The translations under genes and the position numbers were made by a program. A DNA stretch of 64,000 nt from a virus. Position 1 is the stretch's first letter, and every line of letters starts with the position of its first letter. This document shows positions 57,140-64,000 of this stretch, piece after piece. The stretch is taken from IMG/VR virus record IMGVR_UViG_3300042946_001661, positions 1 to 64,000 of that record, one strand, 5' to 3'. A model generated the notes under the pieces. The model saw nothing but the letters and a program-made list of their open reading frames with translations. It had not been told where the DNA came from and made no database searches.

Positions 57140-57723
57140 TCATAATTGTTGTTAATATTTTTATTTAATATTATAAAATATGGATTTATTTTTCTAAGAT
57201 TAAACCAAACGATAATACTTTCTATATTTGCTTTTAAACTTTCTTCATCTATATTTTCAATATTATCTTTTAAAAAGTCTTTAGTATTATTTAATTCTTT
57301 TTCTAGTTTATATAAATTTGGAAAAGAAACATAAGTATTGACACTATCATTTTTAGTTTTTATTAACCTAATCTTGTATGCCTGCCATCTTTTCCAAGCT
57401 TTATCCCCACATATACAATTTGCATCAACTACTAATTCTCTATTGTATTTTTGAGATAAATATTTTAATATTATAAGCTGTGCTCTTATGTAGTTTTCAT
57501 AGTTTTTTTCTTCTAGCGGATTTTCTCTTTGTAATTTGTAACAATACCGGAAAATTGTAAGACTTCTTGGATCTTTATTTTCATTAAATTTACCATGACG
57601 CATATCAGGAAATATTTTTCTTATATTTATAATCCAATAATAATAAAGAGTCAACGCTCTTATTTCTTGTTTATCTTCTATATTATATTTTTTAATTATA
57701 TTAAAAATATAGTTTTCAGACAT
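57010..57723 (-). CDS. Hypothetical protein
   Basis: 237 residues, helical and basic, with LVVDANCICGDKAWKRWQAY in the middle. No family recognised. It converges with the thioredoxin operon; divergent from the primase-like gene. Confidence 0.55.
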   Translation of the reverse strand: MSENYIFNIIKKYNIEDKQEIRALTLYYYWIINIRKIFPDMRHGKFNENKDPRSLTIFRYCYKLQRENPLEEKNYENYIRAQLIILKYLSQKYNRELVVDANCICGDKAWKRWQAYKIRLIKTKNDSVNTYVSFPNLYKLEKELNNTKDFLKDNIENIDEESLKANIESIIVWFNLRKINPYFIILNKNINNNYDYEYIRKNFKIDPILYLERTNDRIKELYFKIFKESPFTGEKND

Positions 57724-57797
57724 AAACTATCATAGCAAAGAAAAAAACTTTTTACAATATTGCTGAAAGTTGAAAAATTCACTATATTAGTAGCAAC

Positions 57798-59081
57798 ATG
57801 CCTAAAAAAGAATCAGTAGAAATAATTTGGCTTAAAGAAAGAATAAGCCGAATAGCCTATGGAGAAAAAACAGACGTAGGCATAAGACCAAACATTTCAA
57901 AAAAATTATTAATAAAAAATAATAAACTTCTAATTAGAAGACTTCCAAATAAAAAAATTCTAGAGCATGTGGAGAATAAAAACACAGTATATTATTATGG
58001 GAATGGAAAAACTAATAGCGAAGAAACATTAGTGATGATAGATGTAGATGTTCAAAAAAAGAATAATTTAGGAAGTACTCAAGGTGCTTTAGATTTCATA
58101 AATCACTTAAAAACAAAGTTTCCAAAATTATATTATGAATCATCAACAAATGGAAAAGGTATTCATGCATATTTTATACTAAAAAAACCAAACATCAGTG
58201 CAAGAACAGTCAATAAAACACTTAAAAATTTTGAAAATTGGCTTAAAAAAGAAGCGGAAGAGACGAAAGCAGATATTGAAATAGTAGAAATAAAAGGATT
58301 GTGTCCCGAAATATTATATAAAGAAAATAAAATAACAAATATAAAATATGGAACTCTTGCAAAAATTCCAAGAAATCTTAATGTATTATCTTCTATGGAT
58401 AATCAATTTTTATCTATAAAAGATATAGAAAAAGAATACAGTGTTGAAATAAAGATTAAAAATAAAAAAGAAGGAAGCATATCAAACAAACTATTTTCGG
58501 AAGAAGATATTAAAAAATTAGATAAATATAAAGAGATATTCAAAGATCTTACCGATAATCATAAATTAAAAGCAAGGAATCATGTAGTTACAGAAGATGA
58601 TTTTGCTATAGCACTATTAATACTTCTTTTTATAAATAAAAATCCTAATAAAGATGGATCTATACCTACAGAAAGAGTTAAACAATTATGGATAAGTTTA
58701 TTTAAATTTAATAATGTTAAAAGAAACTGGAATCATCATAGATGGAAGGTAATTAGAGATTTATTATCTATGAAAAACTTAATTGATTGGACTGATAACA
58801 AGTATGAATTTGGTAACAAATTAAACAATCAAAAAGGAGTAGCATGTAAATGGAGTTTATCAAATAAATTGCTTAGAAAAGTAAATAACCTAGTGTCAGA
58901 CGCCCATGATGCCCAAAAGACAGAGAGAGCATCCTTGATGGACACTAATATTACAATAATAGATAAAACAAAAGAAGATAATAGGTATTTAACACCTATT
59001 TTGAGATTTTTAAGAACAATTAATTATGAAGATATGCTTACAAGGATGTTTTCTAGAATGGAAACACTGTGTACAGTTTAA
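57798..59081 (+). CDS. Archaeo-eukaryotic-type primase-like protein
   Basis: 427 residues. The AEP catalytic core is suggested by MIDVDVQ (D-x-D) and YYESSTNGKGIHAYFIL (the S-x-x-G-K-G-x-H motif), with helices in between. A long C-terminal part (about 220-427) has a winged-helix-like segment (WKVIRDLLSMKNLIDWTDNK). AEP primases make RNA or DNA primers; here it lies just upstream of a family A polymerase and a replicative helicase. Confidence in primase fold is moderate. Confidence 0.65.
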   Translation: MPKKESVEIIWLKERISRIAYGEKTDVGIRPNISKKLLIKNNKLLIRRLPNKKILEHVENKNTVYYYGNGKTNSEETLVMIDVDVQKKNNLGSTQGALDFINHLKTKFPKLYYESSTNGKGIHAYFILKKPNISARTVNKTLKNFENWLKKEAEETKADIEIVEIKGLCPEILYKENKITNIKYGTLAKIPRNLNVLSSMDNQFLSIKDIEKEYSVEIKIKNKKEGSISNKLFSEEDIKKLDKYKEIFKDLTDNHKLKARNHVVTEDDFAIALLILLFINKNPNKDGSIPTERVKQLWISLFKFNNVKRNWNHHRWKVIRDLLSMKNLIDWTDNKYEFGNKLNNQKGVACKWSLSNKLLRKVNNLVSDAHDAQKTERASLMDTNITIIDKTKEDNRYLTPILRFLRTINYEDMLTRMFSRMETLCTV

Positions 59082-59132
59082 TTTTAACAGAACAATTTGT
59101 TTCAGACCGAAAATCTTGTATAGTTTAAAACA

Positions 59133-60425
59133 ATGTTAGAAGAAGAACTATTAAAGTATTTATCCGAGATATCCTCAGATAACACTATTTATATAAAAAC
59201 AGACCCAGAATACATAGACTTTACAGATAAAAATTTTCAATTTAATATAGAAATATATTCAAGAAGTAAAAAGCTTACAAAACTAGTGGACAACAGTAAT
59301 TTCGATACACTTAACAGCATTTTGAAAGTTGCGTTATTTTTAAATAATAAAAAAATAATAACTTGGAATATAAAAAATTACTTTAGTTACTATAAAAACA
59401 AAACAGGTAAAGATTTAGACACTGAGTGTCAGATATTGGATTTAAAAATACTGGAAAGATTATGTGGTATTTATTCTGAAAAGGCTCCCATCTCTTTTAA
59501 AGAGGCTATAGAGAGGTTTTCTGTGATATACCCATCTAAGTGGAGTAGAATAAGCAATTTGTATAAAGAAATTTACTGTCCTTTATTTTTAAAAGTTATT
59601 CCATCGATAGAAAACAAAGGAATAGTAGACATAGAAGAAAGAAATATAAAATACTGTTACTACGAGATAGAAGGGCAAGAGAACGGTAGGTTAAGTTCTT
59701 TTAATTGTTTTAAAAATGGATTTATGCCATTAAATTTAAAAAAAGAAGATAAACAAAAATATAGACCGTTAAATCAAGATGATTTATTTTTACTTTTCGA
59801 TTACAAAAATATGGAAGTCAGTGTTTTAGAATATTTAACTAAAGACAAGGCTTTGAAAGATGTTTTAAATGAAGGGGATGATTTTTATGAATCTTTGTAT
59901 AAAAAGATAATAAACCCTAATAATTTCGATCAAGAAAAAAGAAAAAAAATGAAAATGATTTTTTTACCTTTCATATATGGAGCTGGAATTAAAAAAATCA
60001 GCGAATCATGTAAAATAGAATCTTCTAAGGTTGAAGTTATTACAAAAAGAATAAAAGAAACATTCCCAAAAACTTTTACATGGTTGGATAATTTTTCTAA
60101 AAATAATCAAGATGGGTATTATATAAATACTTTTGGAAAAATAAGAAAAATTGATCAATCCTACAAAAGTATTAATTTTATAGTACAGTCTACTGCAAGC
60201 ATATTCTGCTTAGATAAACTCATAGATTTATATTATGTTTATAAAAAGTCTATGTGTTTTTATGTTCACGATGCTTATTGTTTATATTCAAGTAAAAAAG
60301 AACTTGAATCAAACATAGAAATGATTAAAAATATCCTTTTACAAGATAGCAAGTTTTTGAATAATATTCATTTAAGTGTTAGTTGTAAATACGGAGAAAA
60401 TTTGAATGAAATGAAAGAATTTTAA
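59133..60425 (+). CDS. Family A DNA polymerase
   Basis: 430 residues, short, with an N-terminal region of about 160 residues that shows no intact 3'-5' exonuclease motif. Polymerase motifs: GRLSSFNCFKNGFMP; motif A LFDYKNMEVSVLEYL with catalytic Asp and Glu; motif B RKKMKMIFLPFIYG with canonical R and K and Leu at the E. coli 762 position; motif C YVHDAYCLY with Ala in place of the usual Glu. It likely acts beside the DnaE polymerase, in repair or lagging-strand work. Confidence 0.85.
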   Translation: MLEEELLKYLSEISSDNTIYIKTDPEYIDFTDKNFQFNIEIYSRSKKLTKLVDNSNFDTLNSILKVALFLNNKKIITWNIKNYFSYYKNKTGKDLDTECQILDLKILERLCGIYSEKAPISFKEAIERFSVIYPSKWSRISNLYKEIYCPLFLKVIPSIENKGIVDIEERNIKYCYYEIEGQENGRLSSFNCFKNGFMPLNLKKEDKQKYRPLNQDDLFLLFDYKNMEVSVLEYLTKDKALKDVLNEGDDFYESLYKKIINPNNFDQEKRKKMKMIFLPFIYGAGIKKISESCKIESSKVEVITKRIKETFPKTFTWLDNFSKNNQDGYYINTFGKIRKIDQSYKSINFIVQSTASIFCLDKLIDLYYVYKKSMCFYVHDAYCLYSSKKELESNIEMIKNILLQDSKFLNNIHLSVSCKYGENLNEMKEF

Positions 60426-60436
60426 AAGGAGAAAAA

Positions 60437-60994
60437 ATGAAAGATATTTGCAATAACTTCCCAATAACAAACATAGAGTATTATGAATTAAATAAGAAGT
60501 TTGGAAAATTATGTTACTACGCAGCACATCAATTAAAGAAAAAAAATTCTAGGAACAACGTAGCAGAAGATATTGAAGATATTAATCAAGAATTACAAAT
60601 GTCAATTATAAGAGCTGGATCATATTATAAAAGACAAGTCTATATAGAAAAATGTATTAAATTAAGTAAAATTTATGTTAAAAGTTTATTCGCTAGTAAG
60701 GTCGTGGAAAGCTTAGATACTTTGTGGGAAAATAGAACCAAGCATGGAGCGAATAGACAGAAATTCGGTGATTATCAAGAATTTATATTAGAAAAAATAG
60801 TAAAAGACTGCATCCCAGAAGAAAACAGACCTAATAAAGAAGATGTTTTAAAAATTGACTGTAAATTTTCCACATACTGTAAAGCTATTGTTTGGAATGG
60901 TCAAAAATCTATGGGTAAAAAAATAACTAAAGAAAAAAACATAAGATCCGGTCTATGTAGCTTGAGTGAGTATGATTATTTGGTTACTGGTTGA
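60437..60994 (+). CDS. Hypothetical protein, possible sigma-factor-like
   Basis: 185 residues with an AAAAGGAG site. Residues 20-75 (FGKLCYYAAHQLKKKNSRNN, VAEDIEDINQELQMSIIRAG) recall sigma-70 region 2, where a D-x-x-Q-E-x-x-x-x-L-I-x-A helix binds core RNA polymerase. A T4-like late promoter needs such a factor (gp55, also 185 residues), but no clear homology to gp55 is visible. The remainder is helical and basic. The call is tentative. Confidence 0.35.
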   Translation: MKDICNNFPITNIEYYELNKKFGKLCYYAAHQLKKKNSRNNVAEDIEDINQELQMSIIRAGSYYKRQVYIEKCIKLSKIYVKSLFASKVVESLDTLWENRTKHGANRQKFGDYQEFILEKIVKDCIPEENRPNKEDVLKIDCKFSTYCKAIVWNGQKSMGKKITKEKNIRSGLCSLSEYDYLVTG

Positions 60995-61045
60995 TAAAAA
61001 TTCCTTTTTGCTATAGAATAGCCTAAACACTTAAAATAAAGCAAA

Positions 61046-62614
61046 ATGACAGAACTCACAAAAGATGAACAAAATCGCTTGGCTCAGATTATTTCTGAAG
61101 AAGATAATAATCAAATATCAAAGTTTAGTTGGGACGACAGCTTCCAAACCAGATTAGTTGGAATGCTTTTGACGGATAGATATTTTTTAGTTCAATCTCT
61201 TGATAAAGTAAAACCAAATTACTTTTCTAAAGAAATACATGTTCAAATAGTTAACTTTCTTTATTCATATTTTGATAAGTATAAAACTTTACCTGAAAAA
61301 TGGTTCTTAAAGGAAGAAATTTCCAAAGAATATAAAGACAGAGCAGCAGAAATTCAAATAGCGTCACTTGCTGAAATTGAAAAAGTGTACGACTTCTATA
61401 TCCCAGGAGTAGACACGAGAGAAGCACTAATAGATAAAATAACTTATTTTGCAAAGGTTCAATCTGTTAAAATCGCATTTCATAAATGTTTGGATAAAAT
61501 GACTAAAGCCCCTGAAGATGAGGCTACTTGGAATTATATTTATGATCAAATGAGACAGACAATGCTCATAGATAGAAATTATGAGCCTGGATTTGAATAT
61601 TTTAAAAATATCGAAGAAATGTTTGAAAGGATGAAAAAAACATATGAAGGTGTGGATACCTTCACAACAGGCTTTGCTGGCATAGATGATGCTTTAACTG
61701 GAGGTGGCTTACAAATAGGAAATATCGGAGCTTGGATAGCACTCCCAGGTACAGGTAAATCTCTTGCTATGTGTCGAGCTTCTGTTGAAAATGTAAAAAG
61801 GGGAAAAAAGGTTCTCTACATAACAATGGAGATGGACGAGCTAGGAATAAGCCAGAGATTTACAAGCCAATGGGTTAAATGTGATATTAATGATTTAATG
61901 AGCAACAAGCAAAGAATTATAAGTCATGTAGAAGCTTTTAAAGAAGATAAATTAGATTCTAATATGCTTATAGTAAAACAATTTCCAGGCGGAACAATGG
62001 ACGTCAATGGAATCAAAGCATACTATGCTCAATTAGTAATGAGAGGATTCAAACCAGATTTACTTGTTGTTGATTATGTTGGCGAAATGAAAGATGACCC
62101 TAGCTTACAAAAATATGAAAGTGCATATAGAATATTAAGAGATTTAAGAGCATTTGGTATAGAACAAAAACACTGCACAATAACATGTGTTCAGCCAAAC
62201 TCAAGTGCGAGCAAGCTTGACCAAGGGCAATATATTGATGAAAGTAACATAGGAACAAGCTTTGATCAGTTTAAACCTTTAGATTGTTTCTGGAGCATCA
62301 ATCAACAACCAATTGAAAAAGATGCAGGTGTAGCTAGATTGTTTGTTATAAAACATAGAAATGGAAAAAGCCGTTTTCCATTATATGTTAATTTTGATTA
62401 TGAAATGGGAACTCTGGATATAAATGAAATAAGCCACGAGTCATATAAACAAAAAATGAACCTTGTAAATCAAAAGAAATCTGATACAATAATGGACAAC
62501 AAAGATTCTATTACAAAAGATTCAAATAGTAAAGGTAAAGGTAAAGGTAAAAAAGGAAAAAGTAAAATTCTTTTTGACCCAACAGATGAATCTAACATTG
62601 ACACATTTGAATAA
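61046..62614 (+). CDS. Replicative DNA helicase (DnaB/T4 gp41-like)
   Basis: 522 residues. The N-domain (VGMLLTDRYFLVQSLDKVKP) is linked to a RecA-like ATPase: Walker A ALPGTGKSLA, YITMEMDELGISQRF, LLVVDYVGEM (Walker B), CVQPNSSASK, and FVIKHRNGKSRFPL with the arginine finger. A lysine/glycine-rich tail (KGKGKGKKGKSK) follows. It unwinds DNA at the fork and probably works with the primase-like protein and polymerases. Confidence 0.92.
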   Translation: MTELTKDEQNRLAQIISEEDNNQISKFSWDDSFQTRLVGMLLTDRYFLVQSLDKVKPNYFSKEIHVQIVNFLYSYFDKYKTLPEKWFLKEEISKEYKDRAAEIQIASLAEIEKVYDFYIPGVDTREALIDKITYFAKVQSVKIAFHKCLDKMTKAPEDEATWNYIYDQMRQTMLIDRNYEPGFEYFKNIEEMFERMKKTYEGVDTFTTGFAGIDDALTGGGLQIGNIGAWIALPGTGKSLAMCRASVENVKRGKKVLYITMEMDELGISQRFTSQWVKCDINDLMSNKQRIISHVEAFKEDKLDSNMLIVKQFPGGTMDVNGIKAYYAQLVMRGFKPDLLVVDYVGEMKDDPSLQKYESAYRILRDLRAFGIEQKHCTITCVQPNSSASKLDQGQYIDESNIGTSFDQFKPLDCFWSINQQPIEKDAGVARLFVIKHRNGKSRFPLYVNFDYEMGTLDINEISHESYKQKMNLVNQKKSDTIMDNKDSITKDSNSKGKGKGKKGKSKILFDPTDESNIDTFE

Positions 62615-62626
62615 AAAGGAAAAACT

Positions 62627-63097
62627 ATGAACGCACCAATTGATGTTGTTAAAGTTAATGTTAATGGTAAAGAGGTAACTCTTGATGCAAAAAATATGGA
62701 ATTTTCAGATAATACTCTTAATGAGTATATGGAAAATGAGTACGGATGGGTAGATTATTTTGGAAAACAATTAGAACACGCTCAGAAAGAAAGATTAGAT
62801 GCGGAAATAGATGCAGAAGCTATTTTTAGTCAAAAATATATAGAGGCTAAAGACGAGGGCGGAACAGAGCAATATGCAAAAGCAAAAGCTAATGCTAATC
62901 CAGATGTTATTTCTGCAAAGAAAAAAGTTGTTGAACTGATAGAAGTTGTAGGACAAATAAAAGCTCATCTAAAGGCGTGGGATAGAAATCATGATAATGC
63001 TCAAAATCGTGGTTATACCCTAAGAAAAGAAATAGATAAGCTTAACAAAGATGTTTATAAAATGTCTGATATTGATCGTTTTGTATCTGAGGCATGA
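62627..63097 (+). CDS. UvsY-like recombination mediator candidate
   Basis: 156 residues, helical. WVDYFGKQLEHAQKERLDAE, then KANANPDVISAKKKVVELIE and LKAWDRNHDNAQNRGYTLRK resemble the layout of T4 UvsY (middle A-x-x-D-x-x-V helix and a final R-G-x-x-x-(R/K) segment). UvsY loads UvsX recombinase on gp32-coated DNA. The match is by layout, not certain homology. AAAAGGA precedes the ATG; the stop overlaps the next start by 4 nt. Confidence 0.4.
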   Translation: MNAPIDVVKVNVNGKEVTLDAKNMEFSDNTLNEYMENEYGWVDYFGKQLEHAQKERLDAEIDAEAIFSQKYIEAKDEGGTEQYAKAKANANPDVISAKKKVVELIEVVGQIKAHLKAWDRNHDNAQNRGYTLRKEIDKLNKDVYKMSDIDRFVSEA

Positions 63098-63675
63098 CCA
63101 TGATCTATAAGATAGACCCAGACAATTGTACAGATTTCAGTCTAGATAAAAATGGATTAGAGCTCCATATTTTATTCTGGATATTTGCAGCTGGAAAGAA
63201 TGGACACACAGCATCAAGGTGCTTAAACAACATTCTTCAAGAGTATAGTAGAAAAACAAATTTAGAAAGTCCGTTTGATATTTTTAAAAATATAGAAGAT
63301 TTGCCTCAAGAGTTAAAGAAATTTGGAGTAGGTTGCTTTAACAATAAAAGTAAGTGTGTAAAAAATTTAATAAGTAAAAATTTTGATTTATCAAAATGTA
63401 CTATCGAAGATTTAGAAAGTGTTTGGGGGCTTGGACCAAAAAGTGTTAGGTGCTTCTTGATACACACGAGAAAAAATCAACAGCTTGCCGGTCTAGATAG
63501 ACATGTTTTAAGATATCTATCAGAACTAGGTTATAAAGTTCCTAAGTCTACTCCCAATAAAAAACAATATTTAGAAATTGAAAAAATATTTATTGAATTG
63601 GCAAAAAGTGTCGGTAAGACCATAAGTGAATTTGATTTAGAAATATGGACGAAATACAGAAAAAAGACCGCATGA
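63094..63675 (+). CDS. HhH-GPD DNA glycosylase (endonuclease III-like)
   Basis: 193 residues. A helix-hairpin-helix (LESVWGLGPKSVRCFLIHT) is followed by GLDRHVLRYL with the catalytic-type Asp. No iron-sulfur cysteine cluster is visible at the C-terminus. Such enzymes remove damaged bases; the exact substrate is unknown. It overlaps both neighbours by 4 nt. Confidence 0.7.
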   Translation: MTMIYKIDPDNCTDFSLDKNGLELHILFWIFAAGKNGHTASRCLNNILQEYSRKTNLESPFDIFKNIEDLPQELKKFGVGCFNNKSKCVKNLISKNFDLSKCTIEDLESVWGLGPKSVRCFLIHTRKNQQLAGLDRHVLRYLSELGYKVPKSTPNKKQYLEIEKIFIELAKSVGKTISEFDLEIWTKYRKKTA

Positions 63676-64000
63676 AACCCAGAGATGTTCCAAGCTGGGA
63701 CGAATATTTTTTAGATTTATGTAAAGTAGTAAGTACTAGAAGTAAAGATCCATCTACACAACATGGATCTGTAATAGTGGATAATCAAAACAGAATTGTA
63801 AGTACCGGATACAACGGATCCTCTAGATATATAGATGATAATTATATTGATTGGTCCCGCCCTGCAAAATACCACTTACTCATACACGCAGAGGAAAATA
63901 GCTTGTGGTCAGCAGAAAAAAGAAATTTAGAAGGTTGTATTATTTATGTTACTGGAAAGCCTTGCAGTGGTTGTATGTTGAGGATCTCACACAGTGGAAT
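63672..64000 (+). CDS. Deoxycytidylate deaminase, 5' part
   Basis: The frame continues past the window edge; about 109 residues are visible. MKPRDVPSWDEYFLDLCKVV is the usual start, and STGYNGSSRYI, HAEENSLW (zinc His and catalytic Glu) and GKPCSGCML (two zinc Cys) mark the deaminase fold. It converts dCMP to dUMP for ThyX. The start overlaps the glycosylase stop (ATGA). Confidence 0.9.
   Translation, partial: MKPRDVPSWDEYFLDLCKVVSTRSKDPSTQHGSVIVDNQNRIVSTGYNGSSRYIDDNYIDWSRPAKYHLLIHAEENSLWSAEKRNLEGCIIYVTGKPCSGCMLRISHSG

Overview
The window is a compact, strongly A+T-rich stretch of a large double-stranded DNA phage, probably a T4-related or 'huge' tailed phage of a Gram-negative host. The reasons are these. 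Genes abut or overlap on both strands, often by 4 nt. T4-type genes are present: SbcCD/gp46-47, UvsW, Dda, a gp41/DnaB helicase, NrdA/NrdB, dUTPase, dNMP kinase, dCMP deaminase and PhoH. There are fibre proteins, homing endonucleases, one tRNA, and lipopolysaccharide-type sugar genes (RmlB, RmlC, HldE). No capsid, portal, terminase or tail-tube gene is recognisable here, so this is an accessory, replication and nucleotide segment. The host cannot be named from the sequence.

Layout. 0-8.4 kb: fibre-like proteins with Thr-Pro repeats and a Ski2-like helicase. 8.5-15.9 kb: dNMP kinase, PD-(D/E)XK and HNH nucleases, RmlC/RmlB, small membrane proteins. 15.9-20.2 kb: another Thr-Pro virion protein, PhoH, a metallopeptidase, a glycosyltransferase. 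20.2-25.1 kb: a secreted trypsin-like protease and a translation cluster (tRNA-Asn, initiation factor IF-3, ribosomal protein bS21). 25.1-28.8 kb: two glycosyltransferase-like proteins and structural candidates. 28.8-36.8 kb: a DNA polymerase III alpha (DnaE) gene broken into three pieces, with a split intein at one break, two homing endonuclease genes in the gaps, and virion-like genes in the other gap. 37-45.6 kb: deoxyribosyltransferase-like protein, methyltransferases, zinc-ribbon protein, HldE, ThyX, dUTPase. 45.6-51.5 kb: ribonucleotide reductase and SbcC/SbcD. 51.5-57.7 kb: small late-type genes, Dda and UvsW helicases, a thioredoxin. 57.8-64 kb: AEP-type primase, family A polymerase, DnaB-like helicase, UvsY-like candidate, HhH-GPD glycosylase, and the start of a dCMP deaminase. 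No gene-free stretch reaches 300 bases; the longest, about 235 bases near 21.3 kb, holds the tRNA.

How it fits together. Replication uses a family C polymerase that must be reassembled (one junction by protein trans-splicing, the other presumably non-covalently) plus a family A polymerase, primase and helicase, fed by a nucleotide-synthesis set. Three themes stand out. (1) The phage carries its own IF-3 and bS21, and one of its genes appears to start with AUU. (2) Nine genes have an exact TATATATT 3-5 nt before the ATG and no Shine-Dalgarno sequence, as expected for late, possibly leaderless transcripts, whereas many other genes have a good AGGAG-type site. (3) About eleven proteins begin with a short motif like the T4 internal-protein capsid-targeting sequence, usually followed by a (L/I)-x-E prohead-protease-like site, and several of them carry the TATATATT element. 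Calls are by eye from conserved motifs; no database search was run.
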